The translations under genes and the position numbers were made by a program. Below are positions 37,955 through 46,948 of a DNA stretch of 64,000 nt, in pieces. Under the pieces are notes generated by a model. That model was not told the origin of the DNA. It saw only the letters and a program-made list of their open reading frames with translations, and made no database searches. The number at the start of each line of letters is the position of its first letter. Position 1 is the first letter of the stretch. Origin of the DNA: Thalassotalea sp. Sam97 (GTDB taxonomy: Bacteria > Pseudomonadota > Gammaproteobacteria > Enterobacterales > Alteromonadaceae); contig NZ_CP166919.1 in NCBI RefSeq assembly GCF_041379765.1, positions 186,001 through 250,000 of the forward strand, in the 5' to 3' direction.

Positions 37955-38842
37955 ATGAATGCAAAAGCAAGGCAATTGGAATTGCTTAATCGAACGGTAC
38001 GAGATATTGACCGTGACTTAAATGTGTCGTTTGAATTTTTTCCGCCAAATTCAGAGCAAATGGAAAATACCTTGTGGAGTTCAATAGACCGCCTCGCGCC
38101 ACTGAAACCAAGCTTTGTTTCAGTAACGTATGGTGCAGGCAGTGGAACTCGCGATCGCACTCATGGTGTTATTAAAAAAATACAGCGAGATACCGGTCTT
38201 ATAGCCGCGCCGCACCTCACTTGTATCGATGCCAGTCGCGATGAGCTAATCACGATTGCTAAAGATTATTGGCAAAGTGGCGTGCGCCATATTGTTGCCC
38301 TGCGTGGCGATTTACCCGATGGTTCGCCAAAGCCTGATATGTACGCCAATGATTTAGTGACGCTTCTTAAAGGGGTTGCCGATTTTGAAATCTCGGTTGC
38401 CGCTTACCCTGAAACTCATCCGGAGGCATCAAATGCGCAGGCTGATTTGGTGAATCTAAAGCGTAAAGTCGATGCCGGTGCAACGCGTGCGATCACCCAG
38501 TTTTTCTTTGACATGGATGCTTACTTACGTTTTCGCGACCGCTGTGTGGCGGTGGGTATTGATGTGGAAATTGTCCCGGGTATTTTACCGGTATCGAATT
38601 TCGCCACTTTAAAACGCTTTGCCGCGTTAACCAACGTCCATGTGCCAGACTGGATGGGCAATTTATATCAAGGTTTAGATGCCGACCCGATGACACGTAA
38701 CTTGGTCGGTGCAAATATTGCTATGGAGCAGGTGAAGATTTTACGCAGCGAAGGGGTTAATGACTTTCATTTTTACACCCTCAATCGTTCAGAGCTTACC
38801 TACGCAATTTGCCATACGTTAGGCGTTAAACCGCAAAGTTAA
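37955..38842 (+). CDS. metF: 5,10-methylenetetrahydrofolate reductase
   Basis: FAD enzyme making 5-methyltetrahydrofolate for methionine synthase. At 295 aa it shows SFEFFPP near the N-terminus (catalytic Glu), SVTYGAGSGTRDRT, HIVALRGDLP, and ITQFFFD. It lies downstream of metB on the same strand, as in the E. coli met regulon but without metL between them. It is convergent with argE, with only 27 bp separating the stops. Confidence 0.96.
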   Translation: MNAKARQLELLNRTVRDIDRDLNVSFEFFPPNSEQMENTLWSSIDRLAPLKPSFVSVTYGAGSGTRDRTHGVIKKIQRDTGLIAAPHLTCIDASRDELITIAKDYWQSGVRHIVALRGDLPDGSPKPDMYANDLVTLLKGVADFEISVAAYPETHPEASNAQADLVNLKRKVDAGATRAITQFFFDMDAYLRFRDRCVAVGIDVEIVPGILPVSNFATLKRFAALTNVHVPDWMGNLYQGLDADPMTRNLVGANIAMEQVKILRSEGVNDFHFYTLNRSELTYAICHTLGVKPQS

Positions 38843-38869
38843 GCGTTTTAAGTCCTTGTTAGCGCAGTA

Positions 38870-40027
38870 TTAGCCACAGTAGTGATGAATAAACTGCAGC
38901 AACATATGCTCTGCGGGTTTAATTTGCTCAAATGCCAAATGTTCATTGTTTTGGTGTGCCTGCTCAATTGAGCCGGGGCCTAATACAATGGTTTGGCAAC
39001 CAAGTTGCTGAATATATGGCGCTTCGGTTGCGTAATTAACTGCTTGGCAACAATGACCTGATATTGTTTTGGCGGTTTGCGCAAGCTCACTATCTGCACG
39101 TTCGGCAAACGCCGGCGAACTCAGGTGTAGTTCACGAATATTGATGCGACCCGGATATTGATCGGCGATGGGTTTAATGGCGTCAGCTAACCAAGCGACT
39201 AACTCATCGTCTTTAATGCCGGGTAAGGCGCGCAAATCGATATCCAGATAACATTCACCACAAATGCGATTGGCTCCATCACCGCCATGAATAGCCCCTA
39301 AATTCAATGTTGGCTCAGTCACTGAGAATGCTTTATTTTGATAGGTATTTGCTAAATGTTGCTTAAAGTTAAGTAACCGGCCAATAACTTGGTAGATGAT
39401 CTCGATAGCATTAACACCATGATCCGGCAAACTCGAGTGGCCAGATTTACCAGTTACCGAAATTCGATGTGACATATGACCCTTGTGCATGATCACCGGC
39501 TTTAATTTGGTCGGCTCGCCAATAATGGCCACATCGGGTTTAACTAATTGTTGCTTGATAAAGAATCGCGCACCGGCCATAGAGGTTTCTTCATCGGCGG
39601 TTGCTAAGATATATAAAGGCTTTTTCAGCTTTGTTAAATCGACGGCTTTACATGCTTGCAATATAAAGGCAAAAAAACCTTTCATGTCACACGTACCAAG
39701 ACCATAAAATTTATTATCTCTAACGCTTACCTTAAAAGGATCGCTGTGCCAGCCTTGTTCGTCAAATGGCACGGTATCACTATGCCCAGCCAATAATAAA
39801 CCGCCTTCACCGTGACCTATCTTAGCCAGTAAGTTGTATTTATTTCGGGTGTGCGGTACTGGCTGAATATCAATTGTAAAACCTAAATCAGCAAACCAGT
39901 TACCGAGCAAGTTAATGATGGCTTGATTGCTTTGGTCTAACTGAGCGCTTTCGGCGCTAATAGAAGGCGTAGCAATCAACTGACTTAGCGCATTTTCTAA
40001 ATTGGGTAAGGTATTTTCGATTGCCAT
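38870..40027 (-). CDS. argE: Acetylornithine deacetylase
   Basis: Zinc hydrolase (M20 family) releasing ornithine from N-acetylornithine. At 385 aa it has LLLAGHSDTVPFD (zinc His/Asp), TADEETSMAGA (catalytic Glu pair), and PTKLKPVIMHKGH. AAAGGA precedes the ATG. It is divergent from argC, with ARG-box-like sites in the 267-bp gap. Its presence means the linear acetyl pathway is used rather than ArgJ recycling. Confidence 0.95.
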   Translation of the reverse strand: MAIENTLPNLENALSQLIATPSISAESAQLDQSNQAIINLLGNWFADLGFTIDIQPVPHTRNKYNLLAKIGHGEGGLLLAGHSDTVPFDEQGWHSDPFKVSVRDNKFYGLGTCDMKGFFAFILQACKAVDLTKLKKPLYILATADEETSMAGARFFIKQQLVKPDVAIIGEPTKLKPVIMHKGHMSHRISVTGKSGHSSLPDHGVNAIEIIYQVIGRLLNFKQHLANTYQNKAFSVTEPTLNLGAIHGGDGANRICGECYLDIDLRALPGIKDDELVAWLADAIKPIADQYPGRINIRELHLSSPAFAERADSELAQTAKTISGHCCQAVNYATEAPYIQQLGCQTIVLGPGSIEQAHQNNEHLAFEQIKPAEHMLLQFIHHYCG

Positions 40028-40073
40028 AGCTATCCTTTGATTAACTTTTGCGCACCTTGGTCGTTAAATAGTT

Positions 40074-40280
40074 ATGCAAAAATATTGCATTATTATTTTT
40101 GTGTTGTTATCTTTTTTAAGAAGTTGTTAATCAAGTTATTAATAAATCGTCAATAATGCAATAGATAAGCTTAGGTTAGTTATTAATTAATTGTTTGATA
40201 CTGTTTGGTGTCATGTCTTAATGGCTCAGCATCGACTTAATTTGACTTACCATGGATAGACGATTTATGAATAAAATTGC
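40074..40280. promoter_or_regulatory. Putative ArgR-binding sites between argE and argC
   Basis: An imperfect palindrome ATGCAA-AAATA-TTGCAT occupies 40074-40090, close to the argE start. ATGAATAAAATTGC (40267-40280), near the argC start, resembles half an ARG box. Both fit the AT-rich 18-bp ArgR pattern, and the location is where such boxes occur in E. coli. Prediction only. Confidence 0.45.
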
Positions 40281-40294
40281 GAGATATAAAAAAT

Positions 40295-41320
40295 ATGAAA
40301 ATAGCTGTTATCGGTGCTAGTGGTTACGCTGGCGCCGAACTCGTTAAAATTCTCATTAATCATCCTCAGGTAGATGATTTAGCTTTGTTGGTTTCCGAAC
40401 ACAGCGAATCGCAAAATCAGCCGTTTAGCCAGTTGTATCCGCAGATGCATGGTATTTGTGACATCCCTTTACAAGCGTTTAATATTGCTTGGTTAAATGC
40501 TAACCAATCTGAAATTGACGCGGTATTTTTCGCAACCCCACATGAATACTCTGCACAGTGGGCGCAACCGTTTATCGATGCCGATATTAAAGTGTTTGAT
40601 CTGTCAGGGGCTTTTCGTCTCAAGGATGTAGACGATTATCCCCAACACTATGACTTCACTCACCAGTACCCACAACTTTTGGCTGAGGCGGTTTATGGTT
40701 TGGCCGAATTTAACGCACAAGCGATAGCTGCTAGTAATATCATAGCCGTCCCCGGTTGTTACCCAACGGCGAGCTTGCTAGCTATTAAACCTATGGCTGA
40801 TGCCGATTTACTCGACGATAACAGCATCACAGTAATCAATGGTATTAGCGGTGTCAGTGGCGCAGGTCGTAAAGCCAGCCTTGCCACCAGTTTTAATGAG
40901 CTCAGTTTAAAAGCGTATAACGTGTTGCAACATCGCCATCAACCTGAAATTAGCCAACAAGCAGGCTGTTCGGTGATCTTTAATCCGCATATCGCCCCGT
41001 TTAAACGTGGTTTGCTAGCGACCGTAACCATGCGCCTTAAGCAAGGTATTACTACGGACGATATCAACGCGTTATATCAGCAATATTATCAACATCAACC
41101 ATTGGTTCGCTTAATGCCAAGTTGGCCACAGGTTGATGACGTCGCCAATACACCATTTGCTAATTTACATTGGCAGTACGATGCTAAGTTACAGGTATTG
41201 GTGGCAAGTTGCGCTATCGACAATTTGTTAAAAGGTGCTGCGGCGCAAGCGGTACAGTGTTTTAATATTCGTTATGGTTTCGCACCAACACAGGCATTAG
41301 TTGGAGGCAACCATGGCTGA
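40295..41320 (+). CDS. argC: N-acetyl-gamma-glutamyl-phosphate reductase
   Basis: Third step of arginine synthesis. At 341 aa it has the NADP Rossmann start IAVIGASGYAGAEL and the catalytic Cys in AVPGCYPTASLLA. The ATG at 40295 is used; a TTG 18 bases upstream is in frame. It is the first gene of argCBFGH, and its end overlaps argB by eight bases. Confidence 0.95.
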   Translation: MKIAVIGASGYAGAELVKILINHPQVDDLALLVSEHSESQNQPFSQLYPQMHGICDIPLQAFNIAWLNANQSEIDAVFFATPHEYSAQWAQPFIDADIKVFDLSGAFRLKDVDDYPQHYDFTHQYPQLLAEAVYGLAEFNAQAIAASNIIAVPGCYPTASLLAIKPMADADLLDDNSITVINGISGVSGAGRKASLATSFNELSLKAYNVLQHRHQPEISQQAGCSVIFNPHIAPFKRGLLATVTMRLKQGITTDDINALYQQYYQHQPLVRLMPSWPQVDDVANTPFANLHWQYDAKLQVLVASCAIDNLLKGAAAQAVQCFNIRYGFAPTQALVGGNHG

Positions 41321-42110
41321 CTCATTATGTTTAAGCAAGCCACTGGTGATTAAGATTGGTGGCGCTATCGCTCAGTCTGATCAGGCTTTAACTTCATTAT
41401 TTTGCGTAGTCGCAAAATTACAACAACATGGACAAGCGGTGGTGATTGTTCATGGTGGTGGTTGCGTTGCCGATGTTATGTTGCAGCAAGCGGGTTTCAT
41501 CAGCCATAAAGTCGATGGCTTGCGGGTTAGCGAGCAGGCTCATATGCCGATCATTGCGGGCGCCTTGGCTGGAACGGTTAATAAACAAATCGTTGCTATA
41601 GCCAATAATCAGCAACTTAGCGCAGTAGGCTTGGCGTTGCACGATGGTCAAACATTGTCATGTATACCTGCTGCAGAACACTTAGGTTGTGTTGGCATAC
41701 CAAGCCCTAGTGAAGGTGCCCTGTTAAATACCTTATTAGCAACCAATGTATTGCCTATTTTCAATTCTATTGGCGCTTTAGCTGATGGCCAGTTGGTCAA
41801 CGTTAATGCCGATGATGCAGCGGTTGCTATTACTCAGCTTGTTGATGGTGAGTTGGTGTTATTAACCGATGTTGCCGGCGTAAAAGGTGCAGATCAACAA
41901 TATCTAACCTCCCTCGATCACCATATGGCACAACAACTGATCAGTGATGGTGTGATCACTGACGGTATGGTGGCTAAAGTCAATGCCGCTTTTGTGGCGG
42001 CGAATCATTTACGACGAAGTATCGCGGTTGCCAGTTGGAAAACACCGGAGCAATTATTTGCGCTAACCACCGGTGATTCAATCGGCACCCGCATTATTCC
42101 TAACAGCTAA
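41313..42110 (+). CDS. argB: Acetylglutamate kinase
   Basis: Second step of arginine synthesis: phosphorylates N-acetylglutamate. At 265 aa it shows LVIKIGGA at the start, VVIVHGGG, VDGLRVS, and NVNADDAA, all amino-acid-kinase family motifs. GGAGG lies six bases before the ATG at 41313. The short N-terminus fits the arginine-insensitive E. coli type rather than the hexameric feedback-inhibited type. Confidence 0.95.
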   Translation: MADSLCLSKPLVIKIGGAIAQSDQALTSLFCVVAKLQQHGQAVVIVHGGGCVADVMLQQAGFISHKVDGLRVSEQAHMPIIAGALAGTVNKQIVAIANNQQLSAVGLALHDGQTLSCIPAAEHLGCVGIPSPSEGALLNTLLATNVLPIFNSIGALADGQLVNVNADDAAVAITQLVDGELVLLTDVAGVKGADQQYLTSLDHHMAQQLISDGVITDGMVAKVNAAFVAANHLRRSIAVASWKTPEQLFALTTGDSIGTRIIPNS

Positions 42111-42165
42111 TTTCATCAAGACGCATTTTTACTAAACCGAATTAATTTATTACAGGAATAACCTT

Positions 42166-43101
42166 ATGTCGTTACAACATTATCTCGCTGATCATTATCA
42201 GGATAAAAGCACTTTGCAAAGCCTTATTGCTAAAGGCATTGCCATTAAATCTAATCCACAAGCTTATAGCAATGCATTGGCAGGCAAGTCGGTCGCGATG
42301 TTGTTTGAAAAACCGTCGCTACGCACTCACATCAGCTTTGATATTGGTATCAACAAAATGGGCGGTCATGCGCTCTATATTGGCCAACAAAATGGTCAAC
42401 TTGGTGAGCGTGAGCGCATTAAAGATGTTGCGCAAAACTTGGCGTGTTGGGCCGATGCCATTATTGCCCGTGTGTTTAAGCAATCGGTTCTCGATGAGAT
42501 GGCCGAACACGCCAATATTCCTGTCATTAATGCATTAAGTGACTTGTATCACCCTTGCCAAGCATTGGCTGATTACATGGCATTAACCGAAACCTTTGGC
42601 ACAGTTGCAGGCTTAAAAGTGTGTTACATCGGCGACGCGAATAATGTCAGTAACTCGTTAATGTTAATGGGCGCTGTGCTCGGCGCGCATGTCACTGTGG
42701 TAACACCACAAGGGCATGGTCCGAGCCAAGTGATGATTGACACAGCAGAGCAATTGGCCACAGAAAATGGTGGCAAAGTGCTGGTAAGTACCGATGTTAA
42801 CGCAGCAAGTGATCAACAAGTTATTTACACCGACACGTGGATCTCCATGGGTGACAGTACTAAGGTTGAAGAAATCCTCGAAACCTTTATGCCTTATCAA
42901 GTCAATGAGCAGCTTATGCAGATATCCGGGGCGCAGGCGGTGATGCATTGCCAGCCAGCGCATTTAGAGCAAGAAGTGACCACACAAGTATTCGACTCGA
43001 ATAAATCTATCGCCATGTTACAGGCCGAAAATCGCATGTGGGCACAAAATGCTTTGTTACTAAGCTTGCTAACGCCTTTGGCAAATAATCAACAATCGTA
43101 A
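42166..43101 (+). CDS. argF: Ornithine carbamoyltransferase
   Basis: Makes citrulline from ornithine and carbamoyl phosphate. At 311 aa it has FEKPSLRTHISFD in place of the more usual SxRTR phosphate loop, DLYHPCQALADY, GDANNVSNSL, and MHCQPAH, where most relatives have HCLP. The Leu-to-Gln change lies in the ornithine-binding loop; the neighbouring Cys is kept. Context in argCBFGH makes ornithine the expected substrate. Confidence 0.9.
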   Translation: MSLQHYLADHYQDKSTLQSLIAKGIAIKSNPQAYSNALAGKSVAMLFEKPSLRTHISFDIGINKMGGHALYIGQQNGQLGERERIKDVAQNLACWADAIIARVFKQSVLDEMAEHANIPVINALSDLYHPCQALADYMALTETFGTVAGLKVCYIGDANNVSNSLMLMGAVLGAHVTVVTPQGHGPSQVMIDTAEQLATENGGKVLVSTDVNAASDQQVIYTDTWISMGDSTKVEEILETFMPYQVNEQLMQISGAQAVMHCQPAHLEQEVTTQVFDSNKSIAMLQAENRMWAQNALLLSLLTPLANNQQS

Positions 43102-43120
43102 TGAATGTAGGGAAACAGCA

Positions 43121-44335
43121 ATGAATCATGATATTAAAAAAGTCGTTTTAGCCTATTCAGGTGGTTTAGATACCTCGGCCATCATTCCGTGGTTAAAAGA
43201 AAACTACAATGGCTGTGAGGTCATCGCCTTTTGTGCTGATGTGGGACAGGGCGAGGAAGAGCTCGATGGTATTGTTGAAAAAGCCATTTCGTCAGGTGCA
43301 TCAGAATGCCATGTAGTCGACTTAAAAGAAGCGTTTGTTAAAGATTATATTTATCCGATTTTAAAAACTGGTGCCGTCTACGAGGGGCAATATTTACTTG
43401 GTACCTCAATGGCACGGCCAGTGATTGCCAAAGCCCATGTCGAGGTTGCCTTAAAGGTGGGCGCCGATGCGGTGTGTCATGGTTGTACCGGCAAAGGCAA
43501 TGATCAGGTGCGTTTTGAATCCTGTTTTGCCGCGCTGGCACCACAGCTTAAAGTGATTGCCCCTTGGCGTGAATGGGATATGGTCTCACGTGAAGACCTT
43601 TTAACATACTTAGAAACGCGCAATATTCCTTGCTCAGCTTCCTTAACAAAAATTTATAGCCGTGATGCCAACGCTTGGCATATTTCTCATGAAGGCGGCG
43701 AGTTAGAAGACCCATGGTGTGAGCCATCAAAAGAGGTATGGACCATGACCACCGATCCGCTTGAAGCACCGGATACGCCTGAAACTGTGCTATTGAGCTT
43801 TGCTAAGGGGGAGTTGGTCAGTGTTGATGGCGAGCATTTAAGCCCTTATCAAGCATTGCAATATTTAAATCACAAGGCGGGTAAGCATGGCGTTGGTCGT
43901 ATAGATATTGTCGAGAACCGTTTAGTGGGCATGAAGTCTCGCGGTTGCTATGAAACCCCAGGTGGCACTGTGTTAATGGCCGCTTATAAAGGTTTGGAAA
44001 CGCTGATTTTAGATAAAGAGTCATTAAAATTTCGCGAGTCAGTTGGTCTAGAGTTTTCTCATGTTATTTATGACGGTCGCTGGTTTACGCCGCTCGCCAA
44101 AGCACAGCTTGCAGCTTGTCAAAGTTTTGCTGAACAAGTGACTGGTGATGTGGTGGTTAAATTGTACAAAGGTCAAGCAGTGGTGACCCAGCGTCGTTCA
44201 CCAAACAGTTTGTATTCGGAAGAGTTTGCTACCTTTGGCGCTGACGATGTTTACGATCAAAAACACGCCGAAGGCTTTATTCGTTTGTTCAGTCTGGCTA
44301 GTCGCATTAAAGCGCTAAAACAGCAGGAGGTGTGA
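43121..44335 (+). CDS. argG: Argininosuccinate synthase
   Basis: Joins citrulline and aspartate using ATP. At 404 aa it has the N-type ATP PP-loop LAYSGGLDTSAI at residues 9-20, CTGKGNDQVRFE, and SREDLLTYLETRNIP. It starts 19 bases after argF, has AGGGAAACAGCA before the ATG, and lies two bases upstream of argH. Confidence 0.96.
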   Translation: MNHDIKKVVLAYSGGLDTSAIIPWLKENYNGCEVIAFCADVGQGEEELDGIVEKAISSGASECHVVDLKEAFVKDYIYPILKTGAVYEGQYLLGTSMARPVIAKAHVEVALKVGADAVCHGCTGKGNDQVRFESCFAALAPQLKVIAPWREWDMVSREDLLTYLETRNIPCSASLTKIYSRDANAWHISHEGGELEDPWCEPSKEVWTMTTDPLEAPDTPETVLLSFAKGELVSVDGEHLSPYQALQYLNHKAGKHGVGRIDIVENRLVGMKSRGCYETPGGTVLMAAYKGLETLILDKESLKFRESVGLEFSHVIYDGRWFTPLAKAQLAACQSFAEQVTGDVVVKLYKGQAVVTQRRSPNSLYSEEFATFGADDVYDQKHAEGFIRLFSLASRIKALKQQEV

Positions 44336-44336
44336 T

Positions 44337-46226
44337 ATGGCATTATGGGGAGGCCGTTTTCAGGCTGGCAGTAGTGACAAATTTAAGGCGTTTAATGATT
44401 CGCTGGCGTTTGACCATGTGTTAGTACATCAAGATATTCAAGGCTCGATTGGTTGGTCGAAAGCCATTTGCAAAGCTGGGGTTATCAGTAGCCAAGAGCA
44501 GCAAACACTAGAGCAAGCGTTATTGGACTTAGCCGCTAAGGTCGAACATGGTGAGGTTGATTTTAGTGAGTCGACCGCTGAAGACATTCACAGTTTTGTG
44601 GAACTGGCATTGATTGATGCGGTGGGTGATGTAGCGCGCAAGCTGCATACTGGGCGTAGCCGTAATGATCAAGTAACCACTGATTTACGCTTATGGGCGC
44701 GCACTCAAGTGGATGCCTTGGTTGATATGCTTAATAGTTGTATTAGTGAGCTGTTAAACTTAGCCGACAACAACAAACAACATATATTACCCGGTTATAC
44801 CCACCTGCAACGTGCGCAACCGATTCGTTTTGCTCATTGGTGTATGGCGTATGTGGAAATGCTTAAACGAGATGTGTCGCGCCTAGAAGATGCCAGAGTG
44901 CGGTTGAATCAATCGCCATTAGGTTGCGGGGCTTTAGCGGGTACCGCCTACGATATAGATCGTCATGAACTGGCGCAAGATCTTGGCTTTGATGGCCCGT
45001 GTATGAATTCGTTAGACGCGGTATCAGATAGAGACTATGTGCTTGATTTACTGTTTGCCGCATCCACAGGCATGATGCATTTATCACGCTTTGCTGAGGA
45101 TTTAATCTTTTTTAATTCTGGCGAAGCCAATTTTATCACCTTAGGCGATCAGGTAACCTCAGGTAGCTCATTGATGCCACAAAAGAAAAACCCCGACGCA
45201 TTAGAGCTGATTCGCGGTAAATGTGGCCGAGTGTATGGCGCATTGCAAGGACTGCTGGTGACGCTAAAAGGGCTTCCTCTCGCCTACAACAAAGATATGC
45301 AAGAGGACAAACAAGGCTTGTTTGATGCCCTGCAACAGTGGTTCTCTTGCTTAGAGATGACCTGTGAAGTGGCGAACTCCATTGAAGTGAACGCCGCTGA
45401 GTGTCTGCGTGCGGCGCGCGGTGGTTATGCTAATGCCACCGAGCTTGCTGACTATTTAGTGGGTAAAGGCATGCCGTTTCGCACCGCTCATGATATTACC
45501 GGTGCCGTAGTGTTGTACGCTATCAGTCAAAATGAACCTCTAGAAAACCTGCGTTTAGATGAACTAAGACAATTTTCAGAGCTTATCGACAATGATATTT
45601 ATCCGGTACTGGAGTTAGAGCATCTCGTTAACAAACGCAGTATTCTTGGTGGTACTGGCATTGAACCGGTGAGTAAAATTATTGAGCAAAATCGTCAGCA
45701 ACTTGGCTCGACCGATTACCAAGTTCGAGATGCCAAACTCACGGATTTACGGGCGATAGCTAACTTAGTTAACTACTTTAGTGATCGCGAAGAGAATTTG
45801 CCGCGTAGTGAAGACGACCTTATTCGCTCTATACGCGACTTTGCCGTTGTTGAAGTCGACAATAAAGTTGTCGCTTGTGCATCGCTATATGTATACAGCA
45901 CCGGTCTTGCTGAAATCCGCTCGCTAGGTGTTAATAACAACTACCAAGGTAAAGGCTATGGCATTAAGCTATGCGAATTCTTGCTTGATCGTGCTAAGTC
46001 CTTGTCATTGTTGAAAGTATTTGTATTAACTCGTAAGCCGAAATTTTTTGAGAAAATCGCCTTTCGGTTAAGTGATAAGGAAACCTTGCCGGAAAAAGTA
46101 ATGAAAGACTGCGAATTGTGTCCCCGTCAGCATTGTTGTGATGAAGTCGCACTCAAGTACGACTTAAGTGAGCATCAATCGGCGCAGCAGCTTTTTAAAA
46201 CCATAGAGGTTGCCAACATAAGCTAA
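44337..46226 (+). CDS. argH: Argininosuccinate lyase fused to N-acetylglutamate synthase domain
   Basis: Two-domain enzyme, often called ArgH(A) in marine gammaproteobacteria. Residues about 1-460 are argininosuccinate lyase (ALWGGRFQ; GSSLMPQKKNPD signature). Residues about 465-625 are a GNAT acetyltransferase with the acetyl-CoA loop NNNYQGKGYG, giving N-acetylglutamate synthase, the first step of the pathway. At 629 aa it is far longer than a normal lyase (about 460). With argB, C, E, F and G here, only argD is missing from the window. CAGGAGG precedes the ATG. Confidence 0.95.
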   Translation: MALWGGRFQAGSSDKFKAFNDSLAFDHVLVHQDIQGSIGWSKAICKAGVISSQEQQTLEQALLDLAAKVEHGEVDFSESTAEDIHSFVELALIDAVGDVARKLHTGRSRNDQVTTDLRLWARTQVDALVDMLNSCISELLNLADNNKQHILPGYTHLQRAQPIRFAHWCMAYVEMLKRDVSRLEDARVRLNQSPLGCGALAGTAYDIDRHELAQDLGFDGPCMNSLDAVSDRDYVLDLLFAASTGMMHLSRFAEDLIFFNSGEANFITLGDQVTSGSSLMPQKKNPDALELIRGKCGRVYGALQGLLVTLKGLPLAYNKDMQEDKQGLFDALQQWFSCLEMTCEVANSIEVNAAECLRAARGGYANATELADYLVGKGMPFRTAHDITGAVVLYAISQNEPLENLRLDELRQFSELIDNDIYPVLELEHLVNKRSILGGTGIEPVSKIIEQNRQQLGSTDYQVRDAKLTDLRAIANLVNYFSDREENLPRSEDDLIRSIRDFAVVEVDNKVVACASLYVYSTGLAEIRSLGVNNNYQGKGYGIKLCEFLLDRAKSLSLLKVFVLTRKPKFFEKIAFRLSDKETLPEKVMKDCELCPRQHCCDEVALKYDLSEHQSAQQLFKTIEVANIS

Positions 46227-46289
46227 GGTAACCATTTTTGTAGGTAGTTATGTAACCAATAATAAATGCTCGCGTATGGTAGTTCCTCT

Positions 46290-46317
46290 AGGCCCATCAT
46301 TAGATGGGCTTTTTTTG
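46290..46317 (+). terminator. Terminator of the arg operon
   Basis: Stem AGCCCATC-type (GGCCCATC / GATGGGCT) with a short loop and seven T, about 65 bases after the argH stop. The tandem repeat array begins directly after it. Confidence 0.88.
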
Positions 46318-46800
46318 TACATGGATGTACTTATGCTACCGGGCTAATGCTGTTGTATGAGGATGGTGTTAGGTAGTGATTGTCATGGGTGTAGTTATGT
46401 TACTGGACTAATGCTGTTGTATGAGGATGGTGTTAGGTAGTGATTGTCATGGATGCACTTATGCTACTGGGCAAATGCTGTTGTATGAGGATGGTGTTAG
46501 GTAGTGATTGTACATGGATGTACTTATGCTACCGAGCTAATGCTGTTGTATGAGGATGGTGTTAGGTAGTGATTGTCATGGATGCACTTATGCTACTGGG
46601 CTAATGCTGTTGTATGAGGATGGTGTTAGGTAGTGATTGTACATGGATGTACTTATGCTACCGAGCTAATGCTGTTGTATGAGGATGGTGGTAGGTAGTG
46701 ATTGTCATGGATGTACTTATGCTACCGGGCTAATGCTGTTGTATGAGGATGGTGTTAGGTAGTGATTGTCATGGATGCACTTATGCTACTGGGCTTATGT
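46315..46800. repeat. Tandem repeat array, 64-65 bp unit, about 7.5 copies
   Basis: The core GCTGTTGTATGAGGATGG recurs at 46349, 46413, 46477, 46542, 46606, 46671 and 46735, giving a period of 64 or 65 bp. Units differ by a few substitutions (for example CCGGGC / CTGGGC / CCGAGC) and by TGTCATGG versus TGTACATGG, which explains the one-base length difference. The last unit decays after 46795. The period is not a multiple of three and all frames are closed, so it is non-coding. Confidence 0.93.
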
Positions 46801-46948
46801 TATTAGGTGAAGCTAGACAATCTATAGCAAACACTATTCAAAACGACCTATCACAAATACTTACCCGGTAACGTATTGGTAATGCCGTACAAATACTATA
46901 CACTGATTTTTGTGTGTAAATTGAGCAATAACAGGGTGCAGATAAGCT

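Noticed and set aside
43338..44024. Several minus-strand ORFs within argG
   Set aside because: Shadows of the coding strand; argG is full length and well conserved.
46315..46800. CRISPR array
   Set aside because: The repeats are direct 64-65 bp units with no unique spacers between short repeats, and no cas genes are near.
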